The translations under genes were made by a program, and so were the position numbers. From Myxococcales bacterium (GTDB lineage: Bacteria; Myxococcota_A; Polyangia; Polyangiales; Polyangiaceae), in NCBI GenBank assembly GCA_016720545.1, contig JADKKK010000009.1:228996-292995 (forward strand): a stretch of 64,000 bases of DNA, read 5' to 3'. The notes beneath the pieces are model-generated. The model searched no databases. It was not told the origin of the DNA and was given only the letters and a program-made list of their open reading frames with translations. Shown piece by piece: positions 16,658 to 24,796 of this stretch (the stretch's first letter is position 1; each line of letters begins with the position of its first letter).

Positions 16658-17800
16658 ATGACCGTCACCATTCGTGAGCACAGGCCAGGAGAAGACGTGA
16701 GCGCGTTCATCCGCGCGGGCCACGTGGTGTTCGAGGGCGATCCTGCGTGGGTGCCCCCGCTCGACTTCGAGATCAAGGAGCGGCTCTCGCCAAAGAAGAA
16801 CCCCTTCTTCAACCGCGCCGAGGCGATGCTCTTCACCGCGTGGAAGGGCGACCGCCTGGTAGGCCGTTGCTCCGCGTCGATCGACCGCGAGCACCTCCGC
16901 GTGTGGAAGGACGACACCGGCTTCTTCGGCTTCTTCGACACGATCGACGACCTCGAGGTCGCGCGCGCGCTCCTCGACGCGGCCGAGGCGTGGCTCCGCG
17001 CTCGCGGCATGAAGCGCATGTGGGGCCCCTTCTCGCTCTACGCGAACGAGGAGGTCGGCTTGCTCATCGAGGGACACGAGGCCCCCCCGATGCTCAGCAT
17101 GGCGCACTCCCGCACCTACCAGGCCGCGCTGTGCGACGCGCTCGGGCTCGCGAAGGAGAAGGACCTCCTCGCCTACCGGTGGGACTCGAGCCTCCCGTTC
17201 TCGAAGCGGGCCCTGAAGGCGTGGGAGGACGTGAAGGCCATGCCGGAAGTGCGCCTTCGCAGCGTGGACCCTTCGCGCATGGCCGAGGAGCTCCAGGTCG
17301 TCATGGACATCTACAACGACGCCTGGAAGGGCAAGTGGGCCATGGTCCCCACCCTGCCGGACGAGATCGCGAAGATCACCCAGGACATGAAGCTGGTGCT
17401 CGATCCCGACATCGCGTTCATCGCCGAGGTCGACGGCAAGCCGGCGGGCATGTGCATCATGATCCCGAACCTGAACGAGGCCATCCACGACCTCGGCGGG
17501 TCGCTGTTCCCAACGGGCGTGTTCAAGCTCCTCTGGCGCACCAAAATGCGGCACCCGGCCACCGCCCGGCTCATGCTCCTCGGGATCAACGGGCACGTCC
17601 GCGCGAACATCAAGCGTTACGGGGGGCTGTCGACGGCCATGTACGTGGAGGTCGCGAAGCGCGGCACCGCCAAGGGCTACGCGTGGGGCGAGCTCTCGTG
17701 GACCCGCGAGGACGACGCGCCGGTGAACCTCGGCATCAAGATGATGGGCGGCGTCGTCTACAAGCGGTACCGCGTCTACACGAAGTCGCTCGTGGCCTGA
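16658..17800 (+). CDS. GNAT-like N-acetyltransferase protein
   Basis: The 380-aa protein begins MTVTIREHRPGEDVSAFI, a GNAT-like first strand and helix. It belongs to the 'hypothetical GNAT' group with motifs DPAWVPPLDFEIKERLSPKKNPFF, a central RWDSSLPF, and a C-terminal NLGIKMMGGVVYKRYRVY. The last motif resembles the end of FemAB/GNAT-type acyltransferases. The acyl-CoA donor loop is not obvious. The ATG at 16658 is preferred over an upstream extension inside the ATPase tail. It stands alone; function and substrate are unknown. Confidence 0.7.
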   Translation: MTVTIREHRPGEDVSAFIRAGHVVFEGDPAWVPPLDFEIKERLSPKKNPFFNRAEAMLFTAWKGDRLVGRCSASIDREHLRVWKDDTGFFGFFDTIDDLEVARALLDAAEAWLRARGMKRMWGPFSLYANEEVGLLIEGHEAPPMLSMAHSRTYQAALCDALGLAKEKDLLAYRWDSSLPFSKRALKAWEDVKAMPEVRLRSVDPSRMAEELQVVMDIYNDAWKGKWAMVPTLPDEIAKITQDMKLVLDPDIAFIAEVDGKPAGMCIMIPNLNEAIHDLGGSLFPTGVFKLLWRTKMRHPATARLMLLGINGHVRANIKRYGGLSTAMYVEVAKRGTAKGYAWGELSWTREDDAPVNLGIKMMGGVVYKRYRVYTKSLVA

Positions 17801-17804
17801 GGCC

Positions 17805-17831
17805 GCGCCCCGCGCCCCGCGCCCCGCGCCC
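17805..17831. repeat. heptanucleotide tandem repeat (GCGCCCC)n
   Basis: 3.9 copies of the 7-mer GCGCCCC lie just after the GNAT gene stop and upstream of pyrC. They are non-coding. Confidence 0.75.
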
Positions 17832-17941
17832 GGGGTCGGACCTCGCCGGGCGCTCACCCAGCGGTCGGCGCGTTGAGCGACCGAGGGCACCGGCTCGTCA
17901 CGCGCCCGACACACGGATGGGGTACGCGTCGCTCCCCGAGC

Positions 17942-19006
17942 ATGACGATCCTTCGCCTGCCCGGGCTCGCCGATCCCCACGTCCACGTGCGCGGGCTTGG
18001 CCAACGTCACAAGGAAGACTTCGGGTCGTGCACGCGCGCCGCCCTCGCAGGTGGTTTCACGACCGTCCTCGCGATGCCGAACACGCGCCCGCCCATCGTC
18101 GACGCCGCGGGCCTCGCCGCCTACCAGGACCAAGCACGCGCGGAGGCTGCGTGCGACTACGGCTTCCACCTAGGCGCGACCGAGTCCAACGTAGAGGTCG
18201 CGGCCGCCCTCGCGCGGGGGTCCACGGGGCTCAAGCTCTACCTCGACCCCACGTTCGGGGACCTCAAGCTCGCGAGCCTCTCTGCCCTCGTCGAGCACGC
18301 CGCGCGCTTTCCGAAGGACCGGCCGCTGCTCGCGCACGCGGAGGAGCACAGCCTCGCGTCGGCGCTGCTGGTCGCGCACCTGGCCGACCGCGCCCTGCAC
18401 GTCTGCCACGTGAGCCGCGCGGTGGAGATCGAGCTCATCGCCCGCGCGAAGTCGCGGGGCGTTCGAGTGAGCTGCGAGGTGTGCCCGCACCACCTCTTCC
18501 TCCAGGAGGGCACCCACGGGCTCGCGGCGGGCTTCTGCGAGGTGCGCCCGGTGCTCGCCACGCCGCGGGACGTCGCGGCGCTCTGGGCGAACCTCGACGT
18601 CATCGACTGCTTCGCGACCGATCACGCGCCCCACACGCGCGCCGAGAAGGGCGGTGACCGCCCGCCGCCGGGGTTCCCGGGGCTCGAGACCGCGCTCCCG
18701 CTGTTCCTCACGGCGGTCCACGAGGGCAAGCTCTCGCTCGAAGACGTGAGGCTCCGCATGGCCGACAACGTGCGCCGCATTTTCGACCTGCCCGAGCAAG
18801 ACGCGTACGTCGAGGTCGACGTGGACGCTCAGTGGACGTTCGACGCCGCGCGTAGCGAGACGCGCGCGGGCTGGAGCCCGTTCGACGGCGCGCCGCTGCG
18901 CGGCCGCGTCGAGCGCGTAGTGCTCCGCGGCGAAGAGGTGGTGTCGGGCGGCCTCGTGCTCGCCCGGCCGGGGCTCGGACGCGACGTACGAGGAGGTGAA
19001 CCGTGA
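17942..19006 (+). CDS. pyrC: dihydroorotase, CAD-like
   Basis: The 354-aa zinc amidohydrolase cyclises carbamoyl-aspartate to dihydroorotate. Metal ligands are visible: H13/H15 (DPHVHVRG), the carboxylated K98 (GLKLYLDPTFG), H132, H156 (CHVS) and the Asp of the ATDHAPHT box. Motifs such as HKEDF, AMPNTRPPI, CEVCPHHLFL, PPPGFPGLET and the C-terminal VVLRGE closely recall the dihydroorotase domain of animal CAD (recognised from memory of that family). The ATG at 17942 gives the expected N-terminus. It overlaps pyrB by 4 bp, and this order mirrors the DHO-ATC order of CAD. Confidence 0.93.
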   Translation: MTILRLPGLADPHVHVRGLGQRHKEDFGSCTRAALAGGFTTVLAMPNTRPPIVDAAGLAAYQDQARAEAACDYGFHLGATESNVEVAAALARGSTGLKLYLDPTFGDLKLASLSALVEHAARFPKDRPLLAHAEEHSLASALLVAHLADRALHVCHVSRAVEIELIARAKSRGVRVSCEVCPHHLFLQEGTHGLAAGFCEVRPVLATPRDVAALWANLDVIDCFATDHAPHTRAEKGGDRPPPGFPGLETALPLFLTAVHEGKLSLEDVRLRMADNVRRIFDLPEQDAYVEVDVDAQWTFDAARSETRAGWSPFDGAPLRGRVERVVLRGEEVVSGGLVLARPGLGRDVRGGEP

Positions 19007-19941
19007 GCGATCTCCAGAGGTTTGCGGGCAAGGACATCCTGGGCGTTGGCGATTTCGATCGATCCGATCTCGCCGGTCTGTTCGCCGAGACGCGGCGCAT
19101 GCAGCGCATCGTGCGCGAGCGCGGCGCGACCGATCTGCTCCGAGGGCGGGTGCTCGCGAACCTCTTCTACGAGCCCTCGACGCGCACGTCGTCCTGCTTC
19201 CTCGCGGCGATGACCCGCCTCGGCGGCAGCGTGATCCCCATCAGCGAGGTGCGCTACTCGTCCGTCTCGAAGGGCGAGAGCCTCCGGGACACGGTGCGCA
19301 CGCTGGAGGCCTACGCCGATGTGATCGTGCTCCGACACCCCGAGGTGGGCGCGGCGAAGATCGCCGCCGACGCGGCGAAGAAGCCGGTGATCAACGCGGG
19401 AGATGGCCCGGGCGAGCACCCCACGCAGGCGCTCCTGGACCTCTTCACCATCGAAGCGGAGCTCGGGCCGGTCGAGGGCAAGACCGTCACGTTCCTGGGC
19501 GATCTCAAGTATGGCCGCACGGTCCACTCGCTCGCGCGGCTGCTCGCGCTCACCGGGGCGCGGGTGCGCTACGTCTCGCCGCCCGCGGTGGCCATGCCGC
19601 GCCCGCTCGTCGCGGAGCTCGCCGCGCGCGGGCTCGAGCAAAGCGAGCACGCCGAGCTCGACGAGGTGCTCGCCGACACCGACGTGCTCTACGTGACGCG
19701 CGTCCAGAAGGAGCGCTTCTCGAGCGAAGCGGACTACGAGACCGCGCGGCGCGGCTACCGGGTCGACGCCGCCCTGCTCGGTCGCATGAAGGCCCGCGCC
19801 GTGGTGATGCACCCGCTCCCACGCGTCGGCGAGCTCGACGAGTCGGTCGACGACGATCCGCGCACCGCCATCTTTCGGCAGGTTGAATACGGGATGTACG
19901 TGCGCATGGCGCTGCTCGCGGCCGTGCTCGGGAGGGCGTGA
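19003..19941 (+). CDS. pyrB: aspartate carbamoyltransferase catalytic subunit
   Basis: The 312-aa enzyme forms carbamoyl-aspartate from carbamoyl phosphate and aspartate. It has the carbamoyl-phosphate motif FYEPSTRTS (about 55-63), SVSKGESLRDT, a HPTQALLD motif, GDLKYGRTVHSL and MHPLPRV. The C-terminus ends YVRMALLAAVLGRA, strikingly like the ATC domain of CAD. The GTG start overlaps the pyrC stop and follows an excellent SD (GAGGAGGTGA). No pyrI regulatory gene is present, so allosteric control of the E. coli type is not expected. It is part of a four-gene pyrimidine operon. Confidence 0.96.
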   Translation: MSDLQRFAGKDILGVGDFDRSDLAGLFAETRRMQRIVRERGATDLLRGRVLANLFYEPSTRTSSCFLAAMTRLGGSVIPISEVRYSSVSKGESLRDTVRTLEAYADVIVLRHPEVGAAKIAADAAKKPVINAGDGPGEHPTQALLDLFTIEAELGPVEGKTVTFLGDLKYGRTVHSLARLLALTGARVRYVSPPAVAMPRPLVAELAARGLEQSEHAELDEVLADTDVLYVTRVQKERFSSEADYETARRGYRVDAALLGRMKARAVVMHPLPRVGELDESVDDDPRTAIFRQVEYGMYVRMALLAAVLGRA

Positions 19942-19942
19942 C

Positions 19943-21358
19943 GTGGACACGTTCTTCGAGAAGCTCGAGCGACGGGCTCGCGAGGTGGGCTCGCATCTGT
20001 GCGTCGGCCTCGACCCGCGCGTCTCGTCGGCCTCCGAGCTCGTCGCGGAGTGCCTCCGCCTCGCCGAGGCCGCGGCGCCCCACGCGTGCGCCTTCAAGCC
20101 GAACGTCGCGTTCTTCGAGGCCCACGGCTCTGCGGGCCTCCTCGCGCTCGAGGATCTCGTGAGGGCGCTGCCGCCGGACGTGCCCTGCCTGCTCGACGCC
20201 AAGCGTGGCGACATCGGCGACACGAACGCCGCGTACGCCACCGCGGCCCGGGCGCTTGGGGTCGGCGCGCTCACGGTGAGCCCCTACCTCGGGGTCGGCG
20301 CGCTCGCCCCCTTCACCGACGCGGGCCTCGGTGTCTTCGTGCTCGCGCGCACGTCGAATCCCGAAGCGGAGCCGGTGCAAGCCGCGCGGTCATGGACCGG
20401 CGAGCCCCTCTACGAGCGCGTGGCGGCCGACGTCGCGGCCCTCGGCGAGGCGCGCGCGGGCCTCGTCGTCGGCGCCACGCGGCCCGACGCGGTGAGGCGC
20501 GTGCGCGCCCGCGCTCCTCGCGCATGGTTGTTGCTCCCCGGCGTGGGGGCGCAAGGTGGCGACCTCGAGGCCGCCGTGGGCGCCGCGCGCCGCGACGACG
20601 GCTCGGGGTTCCTCGTGAACGTCTCGCGGGGGCTCTCGTCGCTCGGCTCTCCCGACGCGGTCCGCGCCGAGGCCGCCCGGCTCGCCGCCGCCATCGAGCG
20701 CGCCGCCGAGCGCCCCCGCGAAAGCGTGCAGAGCGCATTCGATCTGTCGGCTTCGGCGCGCACCGCGGAGCTCGCCGAGACGCTCTTCGCGTGCGGCGCG
20801 GTGCGGTTCGGCAGCTTCACGCTGAAGAGCGGCTTGGAGTCGCCGGTGTACGTCGACCTCCGCCGCCTGGTGTCGCACCCGCGCGCGCTTGCCTTCGTGG
20901 CGGAGGTGCTGGCCGACCTCTGCCGCGGTCTCACCTTCGATCGCGTGGCGGCGCTGCCGTACGCCGCCTTGCCGCTCGGCACCGCGGTGTCGCTGCGCAC
21001 GGGGTGGCCCATGATCTACCCGCGCGGTCAGGCGAAGACCTACGGCGCCAAGGCCTCGATCGAGGGGCTCTTCGAGGCCGGAGAACGCGTGGTCGTGCTC
21101 GACGACATCGCCACCCGCGGCGACGCGAAGCTCGAGGCGCTCGGCCCGCTCACCGAGGCGAGCCTGCGGGTCTCCGACGTGGTGGTGCTCGTCGACCGCG
21201 AGCAGGGCGCCCGCGCGCTCCTCGCCGACCGCGGCATCGCGCTGCACGCCGCGCTCACGCTGCGCGAGCTGGTTCTCTGCCTCGCGGCGTCCGGCCGCGT
21301 GACGACGGGCGCGCGTGACCGGGTGCTCTCGTTCCTCGCCGCCGACGGGGCGACGTGA
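19943..21358 (+). CDS. pyrFE: bifunctional orotidine-5'-phosphate decarboxylase/orotate phosphoribosyltransferase
   Basis: The 471-aa fusion catalyses the last two steps to UMP. Residues 1 to ~265 are a decarboxylase with FKPNVAFFEAHG and the catalytic DAKRGDIGDTN (85-94), of the PyrF type 2 group. Residues ~275-471 are an orotate phosphoribosyltransferase with GSFTLKSG, YGAKASIEG and the PRPP loop VVVLDDIATRGDAK. The order ODC-OPRT is the reverse of the animal/plant UMP synthase. The GTG start lies 1 bp after the pyrB stop, and the pyrD start overlaps its end by GTGA. Channelling of OMP between domains is an inference. Confidence 0.94.
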   Translation: MDTFFEKLERRAREVGSHLCVGLDPRVSSASELVAECLRLAEAAAPHACAFKPNVAFFEAHGSAGLLALEDLVRALPPDVPCLLDAKRGDIGDTNAAYATAARALGVGALTVSPYLGVGALAPFTDAGLGVFVLARTSNPEAEPVQAARSWTGEPLYERVAADVAALGEARAGLVVGATRPDAVRRVRARAPRAWLLLPGVGAQGGDLEAAVGAARRDDGSGFLVNVSRGLSSLGSPDAVRAEAARLAAAIERAAERPRESVQSAFDLSASARTAELAETLFACGAVRFGSFTLKSGLESPVYVDLRRLVSHPRALAFVAEVLADLCRGLTFDRVAALPYAALPLGTAVSLRTGWPMIYPRGQAKTYGAKASIEGLFEAGERVVVLDDIATRGDAKLEALGPLTEASLRVSDVVVLVDREQGARALLADRGIALHAALTLRELVLCLAASGRVTTGARDRVLSFLAADGAT

Positions 21359-22389
21359 GCTTGTCGGTCGCGCTGCTCGCCCAGCTGCCGCCGGAGGTCG
21401 CGCACGCCGTCGCCCTCGAGACCGCCGCGAGGCTCCCCGCGGCGGCGCTGCGCCTCATCGCGCGCCGGCAAGTCGTGCGAGATCCGCGCCTCGAGGTGCG
21501 CGCGTTCGGGCTCACGTTCCCAACGCCTATCGGGCTCGCCGCAGGCTACGACAAGGACGCGCTCGCGGTGCCCGCGCTCTTCGCGTTTGGCTTCGGGCAC
21601 GTCGAGGTCGGTACGGTCACCCGCGCCCCCCAGCGAGGCAACGACGGACCTCGCCTCGCCCGCGTGCCCTCCGCGCGCGCCCTCGTGAATCGGCTCGGTT
21701 TCCCGAGCGCTGGCGTCGACGTGGTGGTTCGCCGCCTCCGTCGCCTCCGCGCCGCTGGCCCGCTGTCCGGCGTGCTGGGGGTGAACATCGGCAAGAACCG
21801 CGACGTGCCCCTCGACGCCGCCCCCGACGAGTACGCGGCGCTCACGCTCGCGGTCGCGGACGTCGCCGACTACGTGGCCGTGAACGTGTCGAGCCCGAAC
21901 ACCGAGGGGCTCCGCAGCCTGCAGACCGGCGGCGCCCTCCGTGCTCTGCTCGGCGCCGTGGTGCGCGCGCGCGACACGTCGAGCCGGCGCCCGCCCGTCC
22001 TCGTGAAGCTCTCACCGGACCTCACGGACGCCGAGCTCGCGGCGCTCGTCGACGAGGCGCTGGCCGCGGGGGTCGACGGGCTCATCGCGACCAACACCAC
22101 GCTCTCGCGGGACGGTCTGCCCGCCTCCGCGCAGGGCCTCGTGGGCGGTCTCTCGGGCGCGCCGCTGGCGAGGCGCTCGCTCGAGGTGCTGGGGGCCCTC
22201 GCGCGTCGGGTCGACGGTCGCGTCCCGATCGTCGCGGTGGGCGGCGTGTCGACCCCCGAGGACGCGGTCGAGCGGCTCCGCTCGGGCGCAACGCTCGTTC
22301 AGCTGTACACCGCCCTCGTGTACCGAGGGCCCGTGCTCGTACGGAATCTTTCGCTTGGAGTCTTGGACGCTTACGCCGCCGGGTGCTGA
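21355..22389 (+). CDS. pyrD: dihydroorotate dehydrogenase (quinone), class 2
   Basis: The 344-aa flavoenzyme oxidises dihydroorotate to orotate using membrane quinone. Class 2 features are the N-terminal helical extension (LAQLPPEVAHAVALE), FMN-binding GLAAGYDKDA, and VNVSSPNTEGLR with Ser as catalytic base. C-terminal VKLSPDL, ATNTTLSR, GGVSTPEDA and LVQLYTALVYRGP follow. The GTG start overlaps the fusion gene stop. It is the last gene of the pyr operon. carAB is not in the window. Confidence 0.95.
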   Translation: MSLSVALLAQLPPEVAHAVALETAARLPAAALRLIARRQVVRDPRLEVRAFGLTFPTPIGLAAGYDKDALAVPALFAFGFGHVEVGTVTRAPQRGNDGPRLARVPSARALVNRLGFPSAGVDVVVRRLRRLRAAGPLSGVLGVNIGKNRDVPLDAAPDEYAALTLAVADVADYVAVNVSSPNTEGLRSLQTGGALRALLGAVVRARDTSSRRPPVLVKLSPDLTDAELAALVDEALAAGVDGLIATNTTLSRDGLPASAQGLVGGLSGAPLARRSLEVLGALARRVDGRVPIVAVGGVSTPEDAVERLRSGATLVQLYTALVYRGPVLVRNLSLGVLDAYAAGC

Positions 22390-22535
22390 ACGCTGGCGGC
22401 GCTCGTCAAGGGGCGCGGCCAAGAAAAAAATGGGTGCCCTTTCGGTCTCCTTGTATGGGGTAAGGGCGAGCTCCGTCGAACCACGAGCCTACCCGCGGTG
22501 CCGCCCCGGCTGCCGTGACCACTCCGAGGAAATCC

Positions 22536-23090
22536 ATGCACAGCAAAGCCAAGTTCTCCTTCTTCCTGGTCGTCCTCTCGGCGCTCCTCACCCTCACGTC
22601 GGCCGCCTTCGGCCTCGAGCGCGGCGCCAACGGCTGGTACCAGACCGGCTCCGGCGTCCGCACGAAGAGCATCGCCTTCATCAACGTGAAGGTCTACGCG
22701 ATCAGTCACGAGATGAAGGAGCTGCCCACGGCGAACACGAAGCAGGCCGTCATCGACGCCGACGTCGACAAGCGCTTCACCTGGCAGACCCTCCGCGATC
22801 TCCCTTGCGAGAAGATCCAGGCCGCGATGCGCGACGCGTTCGCCATGAACGGCTACGGGGACCAGGCCAAGATCGGGCGGTACCTGGGCGCCTGCAACAA
22901 GGCCGAGCTCCCGGAGAAGACCGGCCTCTCCATCAGCTACAACTCGACCACGAAGAAGACCACGATCTGGATCGCCGGCGCCGGCTCGGCCACGATCGAC
23001 GGCGTCGACTTCATGAAGGCCGTGTGGAGCTGCTGGTTCGGGAAGATCGACCAGCCCGCGCTCGGCTCCGCGCTCATCTCGCGCCTCTGA
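22536..23090 (+). CDS. secreted chalcone-isomerase-like protein
   Basis: The 184-aa protein has a signal peptide (MHSKAKFSFFLVVLSALLTL, cleavage near SAAFG). The mature part resembles the chalcone-isomerase-like fold: GSGVRTKSIAFINVKVYAIS, a central variable helical part, and the C-terminal TIDGVDFMKAVWSCWFG. Bacterial members are mostly periplasmic proteins of unknown role that bind small lipophilic molecules rather than flavonoids. The ATG at 22536 is chosen because GAGGA precedes it. An intrinsic terminator follows. Confidence 0.75.
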   Translation: MHSKAKFSFFLVVLSALLTLTSAAFGLERGANGWYQTGSGVRTKSIAFINVKVYAISHEMKELPTANTKQAVIDADVDKRFTWQTLRDLPCEKIQAAMRDAFAMNGYGDQAKIGRYLGACNKAELPEKTGLSISYNSTTKKTTIWIAGAGSATIDGVDFMKAVWSCWFGKIDQPALGSALISRL

Positions 23091-23119
23091 GGCCAACACG
23101 GCCGCAAGACGGTCTCCAC

Positions 23120-23163
23120 GAGCCGCGTCCCCTCCTCGGGCACGCGGCTCGCTCCCTTTTTTG
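23120..23163 (+). terminator. intrinsic terminator after the chalcone-isomerase-like gene
   Basis: GAGCCGCGT (23120-23128) pairs with ACGCGGCTC (23142-23150). GCTCCC and then a run of six T (23157-23162) follow. Confidence 0.85.
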
Positions 23164-23217
23164 TTCTCGTACGCGAGCCGCCTGCAGCGGCGCGCGTACG
23201 CGCGCCGCGAGCGTGAG

Positions 23218-23519
23218 CTAGTCCCCTGGAAGCGTGATGCCTTCCAGAAGTCGCGCGGCTCGGCCTTTCGCCACAAGGGAGCGAGGGGGTGTCCCGTTTT
23301 CGGCGGCGGTGGGAGGATACTCATGTTCGAGGGTCGGCGTTCTCGCGCGGTCACACCCGAAACCACTGTCCCCTGAGCGCAAAGCGCCGCCTCCACCGCG
23401 CGGAACGACGTCCGAGTTGAGGACGGGCCCGCCGCCGCCGAAAACGGGGCACCCCCTCGCTCCTCGGAATGACACCGAAGACCGGACTTCTGATACGAAC
23501 CACGACTCCAGGGGACTAG
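23218..23519 (-). mobile_element. MITE-like element, copy B (full length)
   Basis: The ~302-bp copy is bounded on both sides by CTAG (23218-23221 and 23516-23519). The ends are inverted: CTAGTCCCCTGGAAGCG on the left and, read inward from the right, CTAGTCCCCTGGAGTCG. The outer ~90 bp of each side align as imperfect inverted arms that include a shared GCGAGGGGGTG.CCCGTTTTC block. It is about 98% identical to copy C in inverse orientation (five mismatches counted). It has no transposase and lies between convergent genes. Confidence 0.85.
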
Positions 23520-24796
23520 GGGAAGTTGCTGACCGCGACGGGCAGGCTCGAGCTGGCCTTGCTGAGGCCGATGCCGAGCTCGCCGTGGCCGTTGTCACCC
23601 CAGCACGCGATGCCGTCGTCGGTCTTGACGGCGCACGTGTGCTCGCCGCCCGCGCCGATCGCGACGGCGGACAAGCCCGCGACCACCGTCGGGCGGACGA
23701 TCTCGGCGCCGCCTCCGTCGCGGCCACCGGCGCTCGAGCCGAGCTGGCCGATGCGGTTGCTCCCCCAACAGAACACGGTCCCTTCCCCCGTCAGCGCGCA
23801 GAAGTGCTCGGCGCCCGCCGCGATCGCGGTGGCCCCCGCGACCCCCTGCACGGGCGTCGGAGTCGGGTTCTTGGCCCCGCCCGCCACGCCCTTGCCGAGC
23901 TGTCCGAGGTCGTCTTTGCCCCAGCACACCACGCCGCCGTTGGCGACGACGGCGCAGGTCGAGTCGTTCGACGCGGCCATGGCGGTGACGCCGCTCACGC
24001 CCGAGCACTTGCGCGGAAGCACCTCGCGCGAGGCGCCGGTGGTCGCCAGCTGGCCGTTGAAGTTCTCGCCCCAGCAGAAGGCGTCTCCCGTGGAGGTGAA
24101 GGCGCAGCTGTGCGACTGCCCGAGCGTGAGTCCCTTCACGTTCTGGAGGTCCTGCAGCGGGATGGGTACGTTGGTCGAGGTGGTCGAGGCGTTGCCGAGC
24201 TGGCCGGTCGCGTTGCTCCCCCAGCACGCGAGCTCTCCGTTGCGGCGCACGGCGCACGTGTGAGACGAGCCGGCCCCGAGCCGCAGCGCGTCGACCAGTA
24301 CGCGCGTGGGGGTAGGCGTGGTCGCCGTCGTGGTCGAGCCGTTTCCGAGCTGCCCGCTCACGTTGAAGCCCCAGCAGCTCACCGTGCCGTCGACCTGCGC
24401 GACGCAGGTGTGCTGCGCGCCTGCGGCGATGGTGAACGCGCTCACGTTCTCCACGAACACCGGAGTGGGCACGACCGGGATCCCGGCGTCGCTGGTCTCG
24501 CGGCCCTTGCCGCCCGTGCCTATCTGGCCCGCGCCGTCGTCGCCCCAGCACTTGACCGTGCCGCTCCGTCGCTTGGCGCACGTGTGGTACTTGCCGAGCG
24601 CGAGCTCAGTGAAGCGCGACGGCTCGGGGCCGGTGCCACCCTCCACCTCGGGGGGCAACACGATCTCGCCATCGCGCTCAGTAGTTCCTGAGTCCTTACG
24701 GAGCTTTACGTCGTGTACGCCGACGATGAGGTTGCACGCGAAGAGCGCCCCGCAGGCGCCGGTGACGAGGACCACGGCGGAGAAGCGTGGGCGCAT
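23516..24796 (-). CDS. RCC1-repeat lipoprotein
   Basis: The 426-aa protein has a signal peptide ending in a lipobox (ALFAC, Cys21). It is followed by about seven RCC1-type blades with the repeating pattern GxxHTCAxxxxGxxxCWGxNxxGQLG. Each blade carries two conserved Cys, a form common in myxobacterial surface proteins. The predicted fold is a seven-bladed beta-propeller displayed at the cell surface; partners are unknown. Its ATG overlaps the stop of the upstream TPR-like gene by one base, so it belongs to the kinase operon. Its TAG stop is formed by the edge of MITE copy B. Confidence 0.85.
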   Translation of the reverse strand: MRPRFSAVVLVTGACGALFACNLIVGVHDVKLRKDSGTTERDGEIVLPPEVEGGTGPEPSRFTELALGKYHTCAKRRSGTVKCWGDDGAGQIGTGGKGRETSDAGIPVVPTPVFVENVSAFTIAAGAQHTCVAQVDGTVSCWGFNVSGQLGNGSTTTATTPTPTRVLVDALRLGAGSSHTCAVRRNGELACWGSNATGQLGNASTTSTNVPIPLQDLQNVKGLTLGQSHSCAFTSTGDAFCWGENFNGQLATTGASREVLPRKCSGVSGVTAMAASNDSTCAVVANGGVVCWGKDDLGQLGKGVAGGAKNPTPTPVQGVAGATAIAAGAEHFCALTGEGTVFCWGSNRIGQLGSSAGGRDGGGAEIVRPTVVAGLSAVAIGAGGEHTCAVKTDDGIACWGDNGHGELGIGLSKASSSLPVAVSNFP

